64,000 nucleotides of DNA from Pseudomonas putida NBRC 14164 (GCF_000412675.1 NC_021505.1:6070501-6134500); one strand, 5' to 3'; shown: positions 16,016 to 25,113, counted from the first letter of the stretch. Numbers and translations: made by a program. Notes: a model not told the origin generated them from the letters alone.

Positions 16016-16912
16016 TCAAGGGTTACCCGCAGTAAAGTCGGGTAACCCGCTGATCGGCCGGTCGAACCGGTAAGGTATCGACTCCAGCGCCAACCCCACA
16101 TTGCGCTGCACCACGAAATGCAGGTGCGGGCCTGTGCTGTTGCCGGTATTGCCCGACTTGGCCAGCATCTGCCCCTGGCGTACCCGTTGCCCCTCCGCCA
16201 CCACCACCGAACCACGCATCAGGTGCAGGTACACACCCATGGTGCCGTCCGGGTGCAGGATCCTGACAAAGTTACCCGAGGGGTTGGGCGCGCGCCCGCT
16301 CTGGCTGTTTTCCGTCTTCACCACCACGCCCTCGCGCGCCGCGATGATGGTAGTGCCTTCGGGCATGGCGATATCCATGGCGTAGCGCCCTTTGGGCCCA
16401 AAATGGCTGACACGGCCGTTAGGGCCCTGGGTGACGCGGAACGGCCCACCGACCCAGGGGAACGCATACCGGAAGCCCTGGGGCCGCTTGCCCGGGTCAC
16501 CCATGGCCTGCAGCAGGGTCGAACGGTAGTTCAGCAACAGCCCGGGCCGCCCCCTGAGCACGCTGAGCATTTGCGTGGTGCGCGGCGGCAGCAGCCGGCG
16601 CACGATACGCGGGGCATCGCCGCCTTGCGCATTTACCAGGTTGTCCAGGCGCAATTCGACCTCTACCGGCACATGCAGCTCGTTGCGTGCGGAAAAGCTC
16701 ACGCCGCCGTCGAAGGTTTTCGCGTTCAGCAGCACTTGGCCTTCGAGGGTTTCGACCATGGGTTCGCGCAGCACCAAGGGCTTGGCGCCCGGGCCTGGCC
16801 GGTCGGAATATGAGATGACACCGAAGTCGTCGGTGATCTTGTAGAGCGTCACACCCAGGCTCGACGCCGAGGCCATGAGCAATGCACAGAACAGCAGCAG
16901 GCGGGCGGGCAT
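16016..16912 (-). CDS. M23-family (LytM/LasA-type) peptidase, secreted
   Basis: 298 residues with a signal peptide (MPARLLLFCALLMASASSLG). The C-terminal ~130 residues form the M23 peptidase fold: GRYAMDIAMPEGTTI (with the zinc-binding Asp and preceding His in SHFGPKGRYAMD), GNFVRILHPDG, and the HxH motif TGPHLHFVVQ. The middle part (~30-160) is a less conserved beta-rich domain. It probably trims peptidoglycan peptides or activates amidases in the periplasm. It is a single gene between two REPs. Confidence 0.9.
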   Translation of the reverse strand: MPARLLLFCALLMASASSLGVTLYKITDDFGVISYSDRPGPGAKPLVLREPMVETLEGQVLLNAKTFDGGVSFSARNELHVPVEVELRLDNLVNAQGGDAPRIVRRLLPPRTTQMLSVLRGRPGLLLNYRSTLLQAMGDPGKRPQGFRYAFPWVGGPFRVTQGPNGRVSHFGPKGRYAMDIAMPEGTTIIAAREGVVVKTENSQSGRAPNPSGNFVRILHPDGTMGVYLHLMRGSVVVAEGQRVRQGQMLAKSGNTGNSTGPHLHFVVQRNVGLALESIPYRFDRPISGLPDFTAGNP

Positions 16913-16998
16913 GATAGTGGCTTTTTGACAGTTATGATCTGTCGAAGCCTAGCAGCGGGTTTTGAGGCAGGTATTGCAGTTGGTCGGATGACGCTTTC

Positions 16999-17032
16999 TC
17001 TGTGGGAGCGGCCTTGCCGGGCGCTCCCACAA
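16999..17032. repeat. Short REP-derived palindrome
   Basis: tgtgggagcggccttgccgg followed by gcgctcccaca: a compact hairpin made of REP ends, after the response-regulator gene. Confidence 0.7.
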
Positions 17033-17054
17033 GGGTTGACCTGCTGCCTTGTTG

Positions 17055-17951
17055 TCAGGCGCCGGGGGTGAAGTGCTTCTGCGCCGTCCCGCGGGCGATC
17101 AGCCGCGACAGGTAATCGAGCTTCTGGGCGTCCTGGTCGACAAACTTGAAGGTCAACTGTAGCCAGTCGCTGTCGGGCTTGGGCTCCAGGGCTGCGACGG
17201 CATGCAGATAGCCGTTCAAACGCGCAACTTCAGCGTTCTCGCCCTGCTCCAGGTCCAGCACGGCGCCCTCCAGCACCTGCGGCAGCGCTTCGCTGCGGCG
17301 TACCACCAGCAGCGCTTCTTTCAGGCTCAGCGCCTTGATCACGCACGGTTGCATGCCGCTGGCCAGGCGCAACTGGCCTTGGCCACGCCCCGTCGGAGCA
17401 GGGGCCGACGGCGTAGGTACATTGACCAATGGCTTGGCAGCGCCTGGCGCTGGCGCGGGGGCCGTCACCTTGGCCGCCTGTGGCTTGCCACCTGTCAGGG
17501 CACTCAGCGAATCGTTGGCGAATGCCGAGTTAGCCCGCGCCGGGCCGATGGCCATCAGGCTGTCGAGCTTGCCGATCTTGGTCAGCGCCTTTTTCACTTT
17601 GGTCAGCAGTTGCTCGTTGGTGAACGGCTTGCCGACAAAGTCGGACACGCCCGCCTGGATCGCCTGAATGACGTTTTCCTTGTCGCCACGGCTGGTCACC
17701 ATGATGAACTGCAGGTTCTTCAGCGCAGGCTGCTGACGGCACCAGGTGAGCAATTCCAGGCCGGACATTTCCGGCATTTCCCAGTCGCACAGGACCAGGT
17801 CGAAGGCTTCCTTGTCCAGCATGGCCATGGCCTTGCGACCATTGACGGCGTCGTCGATGGCCATGCCCGGGAAGGCGTTGCGCAGGCACTTGCGGACCAG
17901 GTCACGGATAAACGGGGCGTCATCCACGACCAGCACATTCACTTTACTCAT
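17055..17951 (-). CDS. CheY-like response regulator with linker and uncharacterised C-terminal domain
   Basis: 298 residues from ATG 17951, which is 5 nt after GGAG; a TTG directly before it is too close. Residues 1-125 are a receiver with DD (10-11 region VLVVDDAP), phospho-acceptor in LVLCDWEMPEMSG and Lys in FVGKPFTNEQ. A Pro/Ala-rich linker (~150-195) leads to a ~100-residue C-terminal domain (LRLASGMQPCVIKALSLKEA, EPKPDSDWLQLTFKFVDQDA) that I do not assign with confidence; the end resembles PilZ-type proteins (FKFVDQDAQKLDYLSRLI). No kinase is adjacent. It is close to the pst operon but separated by a terminator. Confidence 0.8.
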   Translation of the reverse strand: MSKVNVLVVDDAPFIRDLVRKCLRNAFPGMAIDDAVNGRKAMAMLDKEAFDLVLCDWEMPEMSGLELLTWCRQQPALKNLQFIMVTSRGDKENVIQAIQAGVSDFVGKPFTNEQLLTKVKKALTKIGKLDSLMAIGPARANSAFANDSLSALTGGKPQAAKVTAPAPAPGAAKPLVNVPTPSAPAPTGRGQGQLRLASGMQPCVIKALSLKEALLVVRRSEALPQVLEGAVLDLEQGENAEVARLNGYLHAVAALEPKPDSDWLQLTFKFVDQDAQKLDYLSRLIARGTAQKHFTPGA

Positions 17952-18072
17952 CAATACTCCTTCTGAATCCCGACTAGCCTACTGCCAAATAATGGCTATT
18001 TGCTACAACCTGGTCACGCCGGGACTTCTTCACATCGTTCGCGGGTGCCTGCCGGCTCCTCGACCGCAAACG

Positions 18073-18096
18073 AAAACGCCCGGCCGAGGCCGGGCG
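18073..18096 (-). terminator. Terminator of the pst-phoU operon
   Basis: Stem gccgggcg... reading on the minus strand cgcccggc-ctcg-gccgggcg followed by TTTT, 20 nt after the phoU stop. It closes the phosphate operon. Confidence 0.85.
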
Positions 18097-18115
18097 TCGA
18101 AGCTCGGGAGCAACC

Positions 18116-18886
18116 TTACTTATCGTCAGATTCGCCCGGAACATTAGCCTTTTCGGCGTCGGCGACAGCGGTACCCTGCACTTCTGCGGTCATGCGCTTG
18201 AGGCCCATGTGGCGCACGTCGGTGCCGCGCACCAGGTAGATCACCAGCTCGGAAATGTTGCGCGCGTGGTCACCGATACGTTCCAGCGAACGCAGCGCCC
18301 AGATCACGCTCAGAACCCGCGAGATGGAGCGCGGGTCTTCCATCATGTAGGTCACCAGCTCGCGCAGGGCGGTCTTGTACTCGCGGTCGATAGTCTTGTC
18401 GTACTGGGCCACCGACAACGCCAGGTCGGCATCGAAGCGGGCAAAGGCGTCCAGCGCATCGCGGACCATGTTGCGCACCTGGTCGCCAATATGGCGCACC
18501 TCGACGTAGCCGCGTGGCGACTCGCCTTCTTCGCACAGCTGGATGGCGCGGCGGGCGATCTTGGTCGCCTCGTCACCGATGCGTTCAAGGTCGATCACCG
18601 ACTTGGAAATGCTGATGATCAGGCGCAGGTCAGAGGCCGCCGGCTGGCGACGGGCGAGGATGCGCACGCATTCCTCGTCGATGTTGCGCTCCATCTGGTT
18701 GATCTGCTCGTCGACTTCGCGCACTTGCTGGGCCAGGCCCGAGTCGGCCTCGATCAGCGCAGTAACGGCGTCATTGACTTGTTTTTCCACCAGGCCACCC
18801 ATGGCCAGCAGATGGCTGCGCACTTCTTCGAGCTCGGCGTTGAACTGCTGGGAAATATGGTGCGTAAGGCTTTCTTTGTTGATCAT
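18116..18886 (-). CDS. phoU: PhoU phosphate signalling protein
   Basis: 256 residues, all helical, two PhoU repeats (~20-110 and ~125-215). Metal-binding type motifs E(D)xxxD are visible (DLERIGDEATKIA and SLERIGDHARNISELV). PhoU links the Pst transporter to PhoR and keeps the regulon off when phosphate is plentiful. It is the last gene of the operon, 73 nt after pstB. Confidence 0.97.
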   Translation of the reverse strand: MINKESLTHHISQQFNAELEEVRSHLLAMGGLVEKQVNDAVTALIEADSGLAQQVREVDEQINQMERNIDEECVRILARRQPAASDLRLIISISKSVIDLERIGDEATKIARRAIQLCEEGESPRGYVEVRHIGDQVRNMVRDALDAFARFDADLALSVAQYDKTIDREYKTALRELVTYMMEDPRSISRVLSVIWALRSLERIGDHARNISELVIYLVRGTDVRHMGLKRMTAEVQGTAVADAEKANVPGESDDK

Positions 18887-18935
18887 CGTTCGCTCCGCGA
18901 AGAGGCTGCAAGCTTCATGTAGTTCGTGTCATTCC

Positions 18936-18958
18936 CTGTGGGAGCGGGCCGCGTGGCT
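18936..18958. repeat. Partial REP between pstB and phoU
   Basis: tgtgggagcgggccgcgtgg: one REP end with only a short stem, inside the operon. Confidence 0.5.
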
Positions 18959-18959
18959 G

Positions 18960-19793
18960 CTAGCCGTAGCGACCGGTGATGTAGTCTTCGGTCTGTTTCT
19001 TCGCCGGGTTGGTGAACAGGGTATCGGTGTCCCCGAATTCGACCAGTTTGCCCATGTACATGAACGCGGTGTAGTCCGAAACCCGGGCCGCCTGCTGCAT
19101 GTTGTGGGTCACGATGACGATGGTGTACTTGGATTTCAATTCGTAGATCAGTTCTTCAACCTTCAGGGTCGAGATCGGGTCCAGTGCCGAGCAAGGTTCG
19201 TCGAGCAACAGCACTTCCGGTTCCACGGCAATGGTGCGGGCGATGACCAGACGCTGCTGCTGGCCACCGGACAGGCCCAGCGCCGACTCGTGCAGGCGGT
19301 CCTTGACCTCGTCCCACAGGGCCGCGCCTTTCAGCGCCCACTCGACAGCTTCGTCCAGCACACGCTTCTTGTTGATGCCCTGGATACGCAGGCCGTAGAC
19401 CACGTTCTCGTAGATGGTCTTGGGGAACGGGTTGGGCTTCTGGAACACCATGCCCACACGACGGCGCAGCTCGGCCACGTCTTCGCCCTTGCGGTAGATG
19501 TTGTTGCCGTACAGGTTGATGGCGCCTTCCACGCGGCAGCCGTCAACCAGGTCGTTCATGCGGTTGAAGGTGCGCAGCAGGGTCGACTTGCCGCAGCCGG
19601 ACGGGCCGATGAAGGCGGTCACGCGCTGCTTGGGAATGTTCATGCTGACATCGAACAGCGCCTGCTTGTCGCCATAGAACAGGCTCAGGCCCGGCACTTC
19701 GATGGCCACGGTTTCTTCGGCCAGTTGCAGGCCCTGCTTGTTGCGGCCCAGGGCAGACATGTCGATGCCGTGGGTATGAGAATCTTGCTGCAT
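18960..19793 (-). CDS. pstB: PstB phosphate ABC transporter ATPase
   Basis: 277 residues from ATG 19793 (MQQDSHTHGIDMSALG), with GGAGTGAG 3-10 nt upstream; a longer in-frame reading of 13 codons runs through a repeat and was not used. Walker A GPSGCGKS, ABC signature LSGGQQQR, Walker B VLLLDEPCSALDP and the switch His (VTHNMQQA) are all intact. It powers phosphate import with PstCA and takes part in signalling to PhoR. Confidence 0.98.
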   Translation of the reverse strand: MQQDSHTHGIDMSALGRNKQGLQLAEETVAIEVPGLSLFYGDKQALFDVSMNIPKQRVTAFIGPSGCGKSTLLRTFNRMNDLVDGCRVEGAINLYGNNIYRKGEDVAELRRRVGMVFQKPNPFPKTIYENVVYGLRIQGINKKRVLDEAVEWALKGAALWDEVKDRLHESALGLSGGQQQRLVIARTIAVEPEVLLLDEPCSALDPISTLKVEELIYELKSKYTIVIVTHNMQQAARVSDYTAFMYMGKLVEFGDTDTLFTNPAKKQTEDYITGRYG

Positions 19794-19807
19794 GGTCTCA
19801 CTCCGTT

Positions 19808-19880
19808 TGTAGCTGCGAGCTTGAAGCTGCAAGCTGCAAGTTAGGGCAAAGCGGCAATCTGCTTGGAGCTTGCCGCTTGT
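19808..19880. repeat. Gctgcaagctt-type short repeat between pstA and pstB
   Basis: Overlapping direct and inverted copies of agctgcaagct / gcttgaagctgcaagctg and a second segment gcttggagcttgccgc. This differs from the REPs; similar 'cagcttgcagctt' tracts occur in other Pseudomonas intergenic regions. It could moderate pstB expression within the operon. Confidence 0.5.
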
Positions 19881-19895
19881 GACTTAAAGCTCTGA

Positions 19896-21566
19896 TCAGC
19901 TGTCCAGCGCCTTGTACTTCTCGCGCAGGTGGTTGCGGATCCACACGGCCGAGAGGTTGAGGGAGGCGATCACCAGTACCAGCAGCAGTGCCGTGGCGTA
20001 CACCAGCGGCCGTGCGGCCTCGACGTTCGGGCTCTGGAAGCCGACGTCATAGATGTGGAAGCCCAGGTGCATGATCTTCTGGTCCAGGTGCAGGTACGGG
20101 TAGTTGCCGTCCACTGGCAGCGAAGGCGCCAGCTTCACCACACCCACCAGCATCAGCGGGGCCACTTCACCGGCGGCGCGGGCCACGGCGAGGATCATGC
20201 CGGTCATCATGGCCGGGCTGGCCATTGGCAAGACAATCTTCCACAGCGTCTCGGCCTTGGTCGCGCCCAGGGCCAGCGACCCCTCGCGTACGGTACGCGG
20301 AATACGCGCCAGGCCTTCTTCGGTGGCCACGATCACCACCGGTACGGCCAGCAGTGCCAGGGTCAATGATGCCCACAGCAGGCCCGGGGTACCCAGGGTA
20401 GGCGCCGGCAGTGCTTCAGGGAAGAACAGGCGGTCGATAGAACCACCCAGCACGTAGACGAAGAAGCCCAGGCCGAACACGCCGTAGACGATCGCCGGCA
20501 CGCCAGCCAGGTTGTTCACCGCAATGCGGATCAGGCGGGTCACCGGGCCTTGCCGTGCGTATTCGCGCAGGTAGACGGCAGCCAGCACACCGAACGGGGT
20601 GACGATCACGGCCATGATCAGGGTCATCATCACGGTACCGAAAATGGCCGGGAAGATACCGCCTTCAGTGTTGGCTTCACGCGGGTCATCGCTGAGGAAT
20701 TCCCACACCTTGGCAAAGTAGGTACCCAGCTTGGTGAAGCCGGACATGCCGTTCGGCTGGATGGCGTGCACCACCTTGCTCAGGTTGATTTCCACTTCGC
20801 GGCCGTTGCCATCGCGTGCCACCAGGCTGTCGCGGGCGAAGGCCTGGTGCAGGCCGCTCAAGCGGTCTTCGATGGCCTTGTAGCGGCTGTTCAGCTCGGC
20901 GCGGTCGGCGTCCATGTCGGCCTGGGCGGCGGCGTCCAGCTTGCCGTCCAGCTCCAGCTTGCGGGCCTGCAGGCGCAGGCGCTCAAGGCCATGGTTGATG
21001 GCACCGATGTCCTTCTTCTCCAGCTGCTGCAGCTCACCGTTGAGCTGGCTGGCGCGCTTGAGGCGAGCCTGCAGTTCGTTCCAGGCAGCAGGGCCTTCGG
21101 CAACCACGCGGCCTTCTTCCTTGACGCTGACCAGGTAGCCATAGAAGTTGCCCCACTCGCGGCGCTCCAGGGCGATGAGGTCGGCCGGGCGCTGTTCATC
21201 GACCAGCCAGTCGCCGACCACCCAGGTGAAATCGCTGCCGTTGAGGTCGCGGTTACCCACCTTGATCAGCTCGCGGGTCATGAACTCCGGGCCCTGCTCC
21301 GGTACCGGCAGGCCGGCCCCCTTCAGGCGGGCACGGGGTACCTCTTCCTTTTGCACCACTTCGCCGATGACGATGTGGTCAGCCTGGCCCGGTACCTTGT
21401 AGGTGGCCTGGACAAGATCGGCCGGCCAGAAGTGGCCCAGGCCGCGCACGGCAATCACCGCCAGCAGGCCAACGGTCATGATCACCGCCATGGCCACGGC
21501 GCCGCCGCTCATCCAGACGCCTGGGGCGCCGCTCTTGAACCAGCCTTTGAGGGAATCCTTTTTCAC
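19896..21566 (-). CDS. pstA: PstA phosphate ABC transporter permease (long form)
   Basis: 556 residues, GTG start at 21566 preceded by AAGGTAG. After the first membrane helix (~18-38) comes a large extracytoplasmic insert (~45-295) with a predicted coiled coil (~165-255: QLNGELQQLEKKD, AAAQADMDADRAELNSRY). The C-terminal ~260 residues are the usual permease with five helices and the ABC contact loop (EEGLARIPRTVREGSLALGA). E. coli PstA is about 296 residues; this long architecture is shared by pseudomonads. It forms the channel with PstC. Confidence 0.95.
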   Translation of the reverse strand: MKKDSLKGWFKSGAPGVWMSGGAVAMAVIMTVGLLAVIAVRGLGHFWPADLVQATYKVPGQADHIVIGEVVQKEEVPRARLKGAGLPVPEQGPEFMTRELIKVGNRDLNGSDFTWVVGDWLVDEQRPADLIALERREWGNFYGYLVSVKEEGRVVAEGPAAWNELQARLKRASQLNGELQQLEKKDIGAINHGLERLRLQARKLELDGKLDAAAQADMDADRAELNSRYKAIEDRLSGLHQAFARDSLVARDGNGREVEINLSKVVHAIQPNGMSGFTKLGTYFAKVWEFLSDDPREANTEGGIFPAIFGTVMMTLIMAVIVTPFGVLAAVYLREYARQGPVTRLIRIAVNNLAGVPAIVYGVFGLGFFVYVLGGSIDRLFFPEALPAPTLGTPGLLWASLTLALLAVPVVIVATEEGLARIPRTVREGSLALGATKAETLWKIVLPMASPAMMTGMILAVARAAGEVAPLMLVGVVKLAPSLPVDGNYPYLHLDQKIMHLGFHIYDVGFQSPNVEAARPLVYATALLLVLVIASLNLSAVWIRNHLREKYKALDS

Positions 21567-21583
21567 GGATCGCTACCTTTCTA

Positions 21584-23872
21584 TCAAAGCGACGAGTATT
21601 TCTTGCGCAGACGCTGGCGAATCAGCTCGGCCAAGGTGTTCATGACGAACGTGAACATCAACAGCACCAGCGCGGCCAGGAACAGCACGCGGTAGTGGCT
21701 GCCACCGACTTCCGATTCCGGCATTTCCACGGCCACGTTGGCGGCCAGGGTGCGCATGCCCTCGAACAGGTTCATCTCCATCACCGGGGTGTTGCCGGTG
21801 GCCATCAGCACGATCATGGTCTCGCCCACCGCACGGCCCATGCCGATCATCAGCGCCGAGAAGATACCCGGGCTGGCGGTGAGGATGACCACGCGGGTCA
21901 GGGTCTGCCAAGGCGTCGCACCCAGCGCCAGCGAGCCCAGGGTCAGGCTGCGCGGCACGCTGAACACGGCGTCTTCGGCAATGGAATAGATGTTCGGGAT
22001 GACCGCAAAGCCCATGGCGATACCCACGACCAGGGCGTTGCGCTGGTCGTAGGTGATGCCCAGGTCGTTGGTGATCCACAGGCGCATGTCACCGCCGAAG
22101 AACCAGTTTTCCAGGTGCGGGCTCATGGTCAGGGCGAACCAGCCGGTGAACAGGATGACCGGTATCAGGATCGCGGCTTCCCAACCATCGGGCACACGCA
22201 GGCGGATCGACTCCGGCAGGCGGCTCCAGGTGAAGCCGGCCAGCAGGATGCCGAGCGGCATCAGCAGGAACAGGCTGAATACGCCTGGCAGGTGGCCTTC
22301 GAGGTAAGGGGCCAGGAACAGGCCGGCGAAGAAGCCGAGGATCACCGTCGGCATCGCTTCCATCAACTCGATCACCGGCTTGACCTTGCGGCGCATGCCC
22401 GGGGCCATGAAGTAGGCGGTGTAGATGGCGGCGGCAATGGCCAGCGGGGCGGCCAGGATCATCGCGTAGAACGCGGCTTTCAGCGTACCGAAGGTCAGCG
22501 GCGAAAGGCTCAGCTTGGGTTCGAAGTCGGTATTGGAAGCGGTCGATTGCCAGACGTATTTCGGTTCGTCGTAGTTCTCGTACCACACCTTGCCCCACAG
22601 CGCGCTGAAGGAAACTTCAGGGTGCGGGTTGCGCAGGCTCAGCGGCAGCAGCTTGCCGCCTTCTTCAATAATGATGCGGTTGGCACGCGGCGATAGGGCC
22701 AGAATACCAGGGCCTTCGGCAGCCGGCTCGACCAACAGGGTGCGGTGCGCGGTGCTGTGGAACACGCCCAGCTTGCCGTCGGCGTTCAGGGCGATGAAGC
22801 CCTTGCGGCGCTCTTCGGCGTCAATCTGCACAACCGGGGCCTTGCCCATCTGGAAGGTGCGGATCTGCTTGAAGCGCGATTCGCCGTCCGGGTCTCGTGC
22901 CATGAACCATTGGGCCAGGCCACCTTTGGAGTCACCGATGATCAGCGATATGCCGCCGACCAACTGGGCGCTGGCGGTAATTTCGGTGTCCGCGCTTTCG
23001 GCCAGCTTGTAGCGGCCGTTAAGGCTCTTGTCACGCAGGCTGAACACGTCGGCGGTGGCGCGGCCGTTGATCACGTAGAGCCACTGCTGACGCGGGTCGA
23101 TGAAGATGTTCTTCACTGCTTCGGTCATCTGCGGCAGCACGATACGGTTCTGCTCGGTGGTGACCTCTTCGGTCATCATGTTTTCGGTGCGGGTCAGCTG
23201 CACCACCTGCAGGTGCGCGCCGGTGGACCCGGCCAATACCAGGGTATCGCCATTGACGTTGACGTTTACGTGCTCCAGCGCACGGCCCTGTTCGTCGAGC
23301 ACGAACGGCTGCTCGCCGTAGGGGTAGTCGATGCCGGGGGTGATGGTTTTCTTGTTGTCCGGGTAGGTGATCTTGTAGGTGTGGTGGAACACCAGCGCCT
23401 GACCATTGGACAAGCCCAGCACCACCAGCGGGCTGCCCGGCTGGTCGCTACTGATCGAGGTTACCTGGGTGTCTGCCGGCACTGGCAGGTCGACCCTCTT
23501 GAGCTCGTTACCGGTCTTGGTATCGAAGAACAGTGCCTGGCCTTTGTCCGAAACTCGCATCCCCACCAGGTTCTGTTCTTCAAGCGCGATCATCAGCGGC
23601 TTGCCGGCATCCTGCTGCAGCCAGGTCGGCTCCAGGGCCTTCTTGCTGGTCAGCTCGGCACCTTGGAACAGTGGCAACACCACATAGGCCAGGTAGAAGA
23701 AGATCAAGGTGATTGCCGCCAATACGGCAAGCCCGCCCACCAGCACGTACCAGCGGGTCAGGCGGTCCTTCAGCGCGCGGATGCGGCGCTTGCGTTGCAA
23801 CTCGGGCGTATTGAAATCAATGCGCACGGGCTGGGAGTTTTGGGTCATGTTGGAATTGGCCAGATCATTCAT
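21584..23872 (-). CDS. pstC: PstC phosphate ABC transporter permease (long form)
   Basis: 762 residues from ATG 23872 (GTG two codons upstream is an alternative). An N-terminal helix (~40-65) is followed by a ~380-residue extracytoplasmic domain (~70-450) with beta-propeller-like repeats (VLGLSNGQALVFHHTYKI, VNGDTLVLAGSTGAHLQVV, LALSPRANRIIIEEGG), then the six-helix permease (~470-755). E. coli PstC is ~319 residues, so more than half of this protein is extra. It has its own triple Pho-box array upstream, so it can be induced separately from pstS. Confidence 0.94.
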   Translation of the reverse strand: MNDLANSNMTQNSQPVRIDFNTPELQRKRRIRALKDRLTRWYVLVGGLAVLAAITLIFFYLAYVVLPLFQGAELTSKKALEPTWLQQDAGKPLMIALEEQNLVGMRVSDKGQALFFDTKTGNELKRVDLPVPADTQVTSISSDQPGSPLVVLGLSNGQALVFHHTYKITYPDNKKTITPGIDYPYGEQPFVLDEQGRALEHVNVNVNGDTLVLAGSTGAHLQVVQLTRTENMMTEEVTTEQNRIVLPQMTEAVKNIFIDPRQQWLYVINGRATADVFSLRDKSLNGRYKLAESADTEITASAQLVGGISLIIGDSKGGLAQWFMARDPDGESRFKQIRTFQMGKAPVVQIDAEERRKGFIALNADGKLGVFHSTAHRTLLVEPAAEGPGILALSPRANRIIIEEGGKLLPLSLRNPHPEVSFSALWGKVWYENYDEPKYVWQSTASNTDFEPKLSLSPLTFGTLKAAFYAMILAAPLAIAAAIYTAYFMAPGMRRKVKPVIELMEAMPTVILGFFAGLFLAPYLEGHLPGVFSLFLLMPLGILLAGFTWSRLPESIRLRVPDGWEAAILIPVILFTGWFALTMSPHLENWFFGGDMRLWITNDLGITYDQRNALVVGIAMGFAVIPNIYSIAEDAVFSVPRSLTLGSLALGATPWQTLTRVVILTASPGIFSALMIGMGRAVGETMIVLMATGNTPVMEMNLFEGMRTLAANVAVEMPESEVGGSHYRVLFLAALVLLMFTFVMNTLAELIRQRLRKKYSSL

Positions 23873-23891
23873 GCGCACACCCTAGCGGTCC

Positions 23892-23924
23892 CGTGTGACA
23901 AAAACATTACAAAGTGGTGACGCA
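23892..23924 (-). promoter_or_regulatory. Triple Pho-box array upstream of pstC
   Basis: Three 11-bp units in tandem on the minus strand: gCGTCACcact (23924-23914), tTGTAATgttt (23913-23903), tTGTCACacgg (23902-23892). Each matches the PhoB half-site at exact 11-bp phase. Ends 19 bp before the pstC start. Confidence 0.75.
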
Positions 23925-23971
23925 CGAAAGCCCGCCGCACAGGGGACCTGGCTTCGGACTGGAAATTCGTG

Positions 23972-24002
23972 GAAGAGGCCGGGCGTCAGCACCGGCCCCT
24001 TC
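23972..24002 (-). terminator. Hairpin after pstS (termination or mRNA stabilisation)
   Basis: gaaggggccgg / ccggcctcttc on the minus strand, 11-bp stem with one mismatch and a 9-nt loop, 9 nt after the pstS stop. There is no T-run, so it may act as an RNA end protector that keeps pstS mRNA in excess over pstCAB. Confidence 0.6.
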
Positions 24003-24011
24003 TTCAGTTAC

Positions 24012-25010
24012 TTACTTCTTTGCGACGTTACCAGCGTGCGACAGGCCCAGGTCAGCCAGGGTCTTGTCGACGACCTTAGACGGCAGCGGGATGTAGCCAT
24101 CCTTCACCACGACCTGCTGGCCCGCTTGCGACAGCACCAGCTTGACGAACTCGGCTTCCAGCGGGGCCAGAGGCTTGTTCGGGGCCTTGTTGACGTAGAC
24201 GTACAGGAAGCGCGACAGCGGGTACTTGCCGTTCAGGGCGTTTTCTTCGTTGTCCTCGATGTACTCGGTGCTGCCTTTCTTGGCCAGCGGAACAGTCTTC
24301 ACGCTGGCGGTCTTGTAGCCGATACCCGAGTAGCCGATGCCGTTCAGCGAGCTGCTGATCGACTGCACGACCGAAGCCGAGCCAGGCTGTTCGTTCACGT
24401 TAGGCTTGAAGTCGCCTTTGCACAGGGCTTCTTCCTTGAAGTAGCCGTAGGTGCCCGACACCGAGTTACGGCCGAACAGCTGCACTGGCTTGTTGGCCAG
24501 GTCGCCGGTCACACCCAGGTCGCCCCAGGTTTTCACGTCTGCTTTGCCACCGCACAGGCGGGTGGAGGAGAAGACCGCGTCGACCTGCTCCATGGTCAGG
24601 CCTTTGATCGGGTTGTCCTTGTGCACGAACACGGCCAGGGCGTCGACGGCGACCGGGATGGCGGTCGGCTTGTAGCCGTACTTCTGCTCGAAGGCCTGCA
24701 GCTCGACGTCCTTCATCTTGCGGCTCATCGGGCCGAGGTTCGCGGTGCCTTCGGTCAGCGCGGGTGGCGCAGTGGAAGAGCCGGCAGCCTGGATCTGGAT
24801 GTTTACGTTCGGATATTCCTTCTTGTAGGCCTCGGCCCACAGAGTCATCAGGTTCGCGAGGGTATCGGAACCGACGCTGGAGAGGTTGCCCGAAACACCG
24901 GTGGTTTTGGTGTAGGTCGGGATTGCAGGATCGACAGCGGCTACCGCGTTGGCGGTTGCAACGCCAGCGGCGGCAAAGGTGAGGGCCGCCATCAAACGCT
25001 TCAGTTTCAT
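24012..25010 (-). CDS. pstS: PstS periplasmic phosphate-binding protein
   Basis: 332 residues. Signal peptide MKLKRLMAALTFAAAGVATANA, then a phosphate-binding protein: GVSGNLSSVGSDTLANLM (phosphate loop), AAGSSTAPPALTEGTANLGP and RNSVSGTYGYFKEEALC. It differs from short E. coli-like PstS in the SDTLANLM motif, as in other Pseudomonas PstS. It delivers phosphate to PstCA. It is the first gene of the operon and has a Pho-box array upstream; AGGAG lies 8 nt before the ATG. Confidence 0.97.
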   Translation of the reverse strand: MKLKRLMAALTFAAAGVATANAVAAVDPAIPTYTKTTGVSGNLSSVGSDTLANLMTLWAEAYKKEYPNVNIQIQAAGSSTAPPALTEGTANLGPMSRKMKDVELQAFEQKYGYKPTAIPVAVDALAVFVHKDNPIKGLTMEQVDAVFSSTRLCGGKADVKTWGDLGVTGDLANKPVQLFGRNSVSGTYGYFKEEALCKGDFKPNVNEQPGSASVVQSISSSLNGIGYSGIGYKTASVKTVPLAKKGSTEYIEDNEENALNGKYPLSRFLYVYVNKAPNKPLAPLEAEFVKLVLSQAGQQVVVKDGYIPLPSKVVDKTLADLGLSHAGNVAKK

Positions 25011-25080
25011 GCCTTGCTCCTAGCAGGAATATTGGGGTGTTGGATGGAACGGGCCCAAGTATCGGCAGGCCGCATGAACA

Positions 25081-25113
25081 CGATATGACTTCATTATGAC
25101 AATTGGATGAAAG
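25081..25113 (-). promoter_or_regulatory. Triple Pho-box array upstream of pstS
   Basis: Minus strand: cTTTCATccaa (25113-25103), TTGTCATaatg (25102-25092), AAGTCATatcg (25091-25081), three PhoB half-sites in exact 11-bp phase. The array ends 70 bp before the pstS ATG, the distance expected when PhoB replaces the -35 element. Confidence 0.85.
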
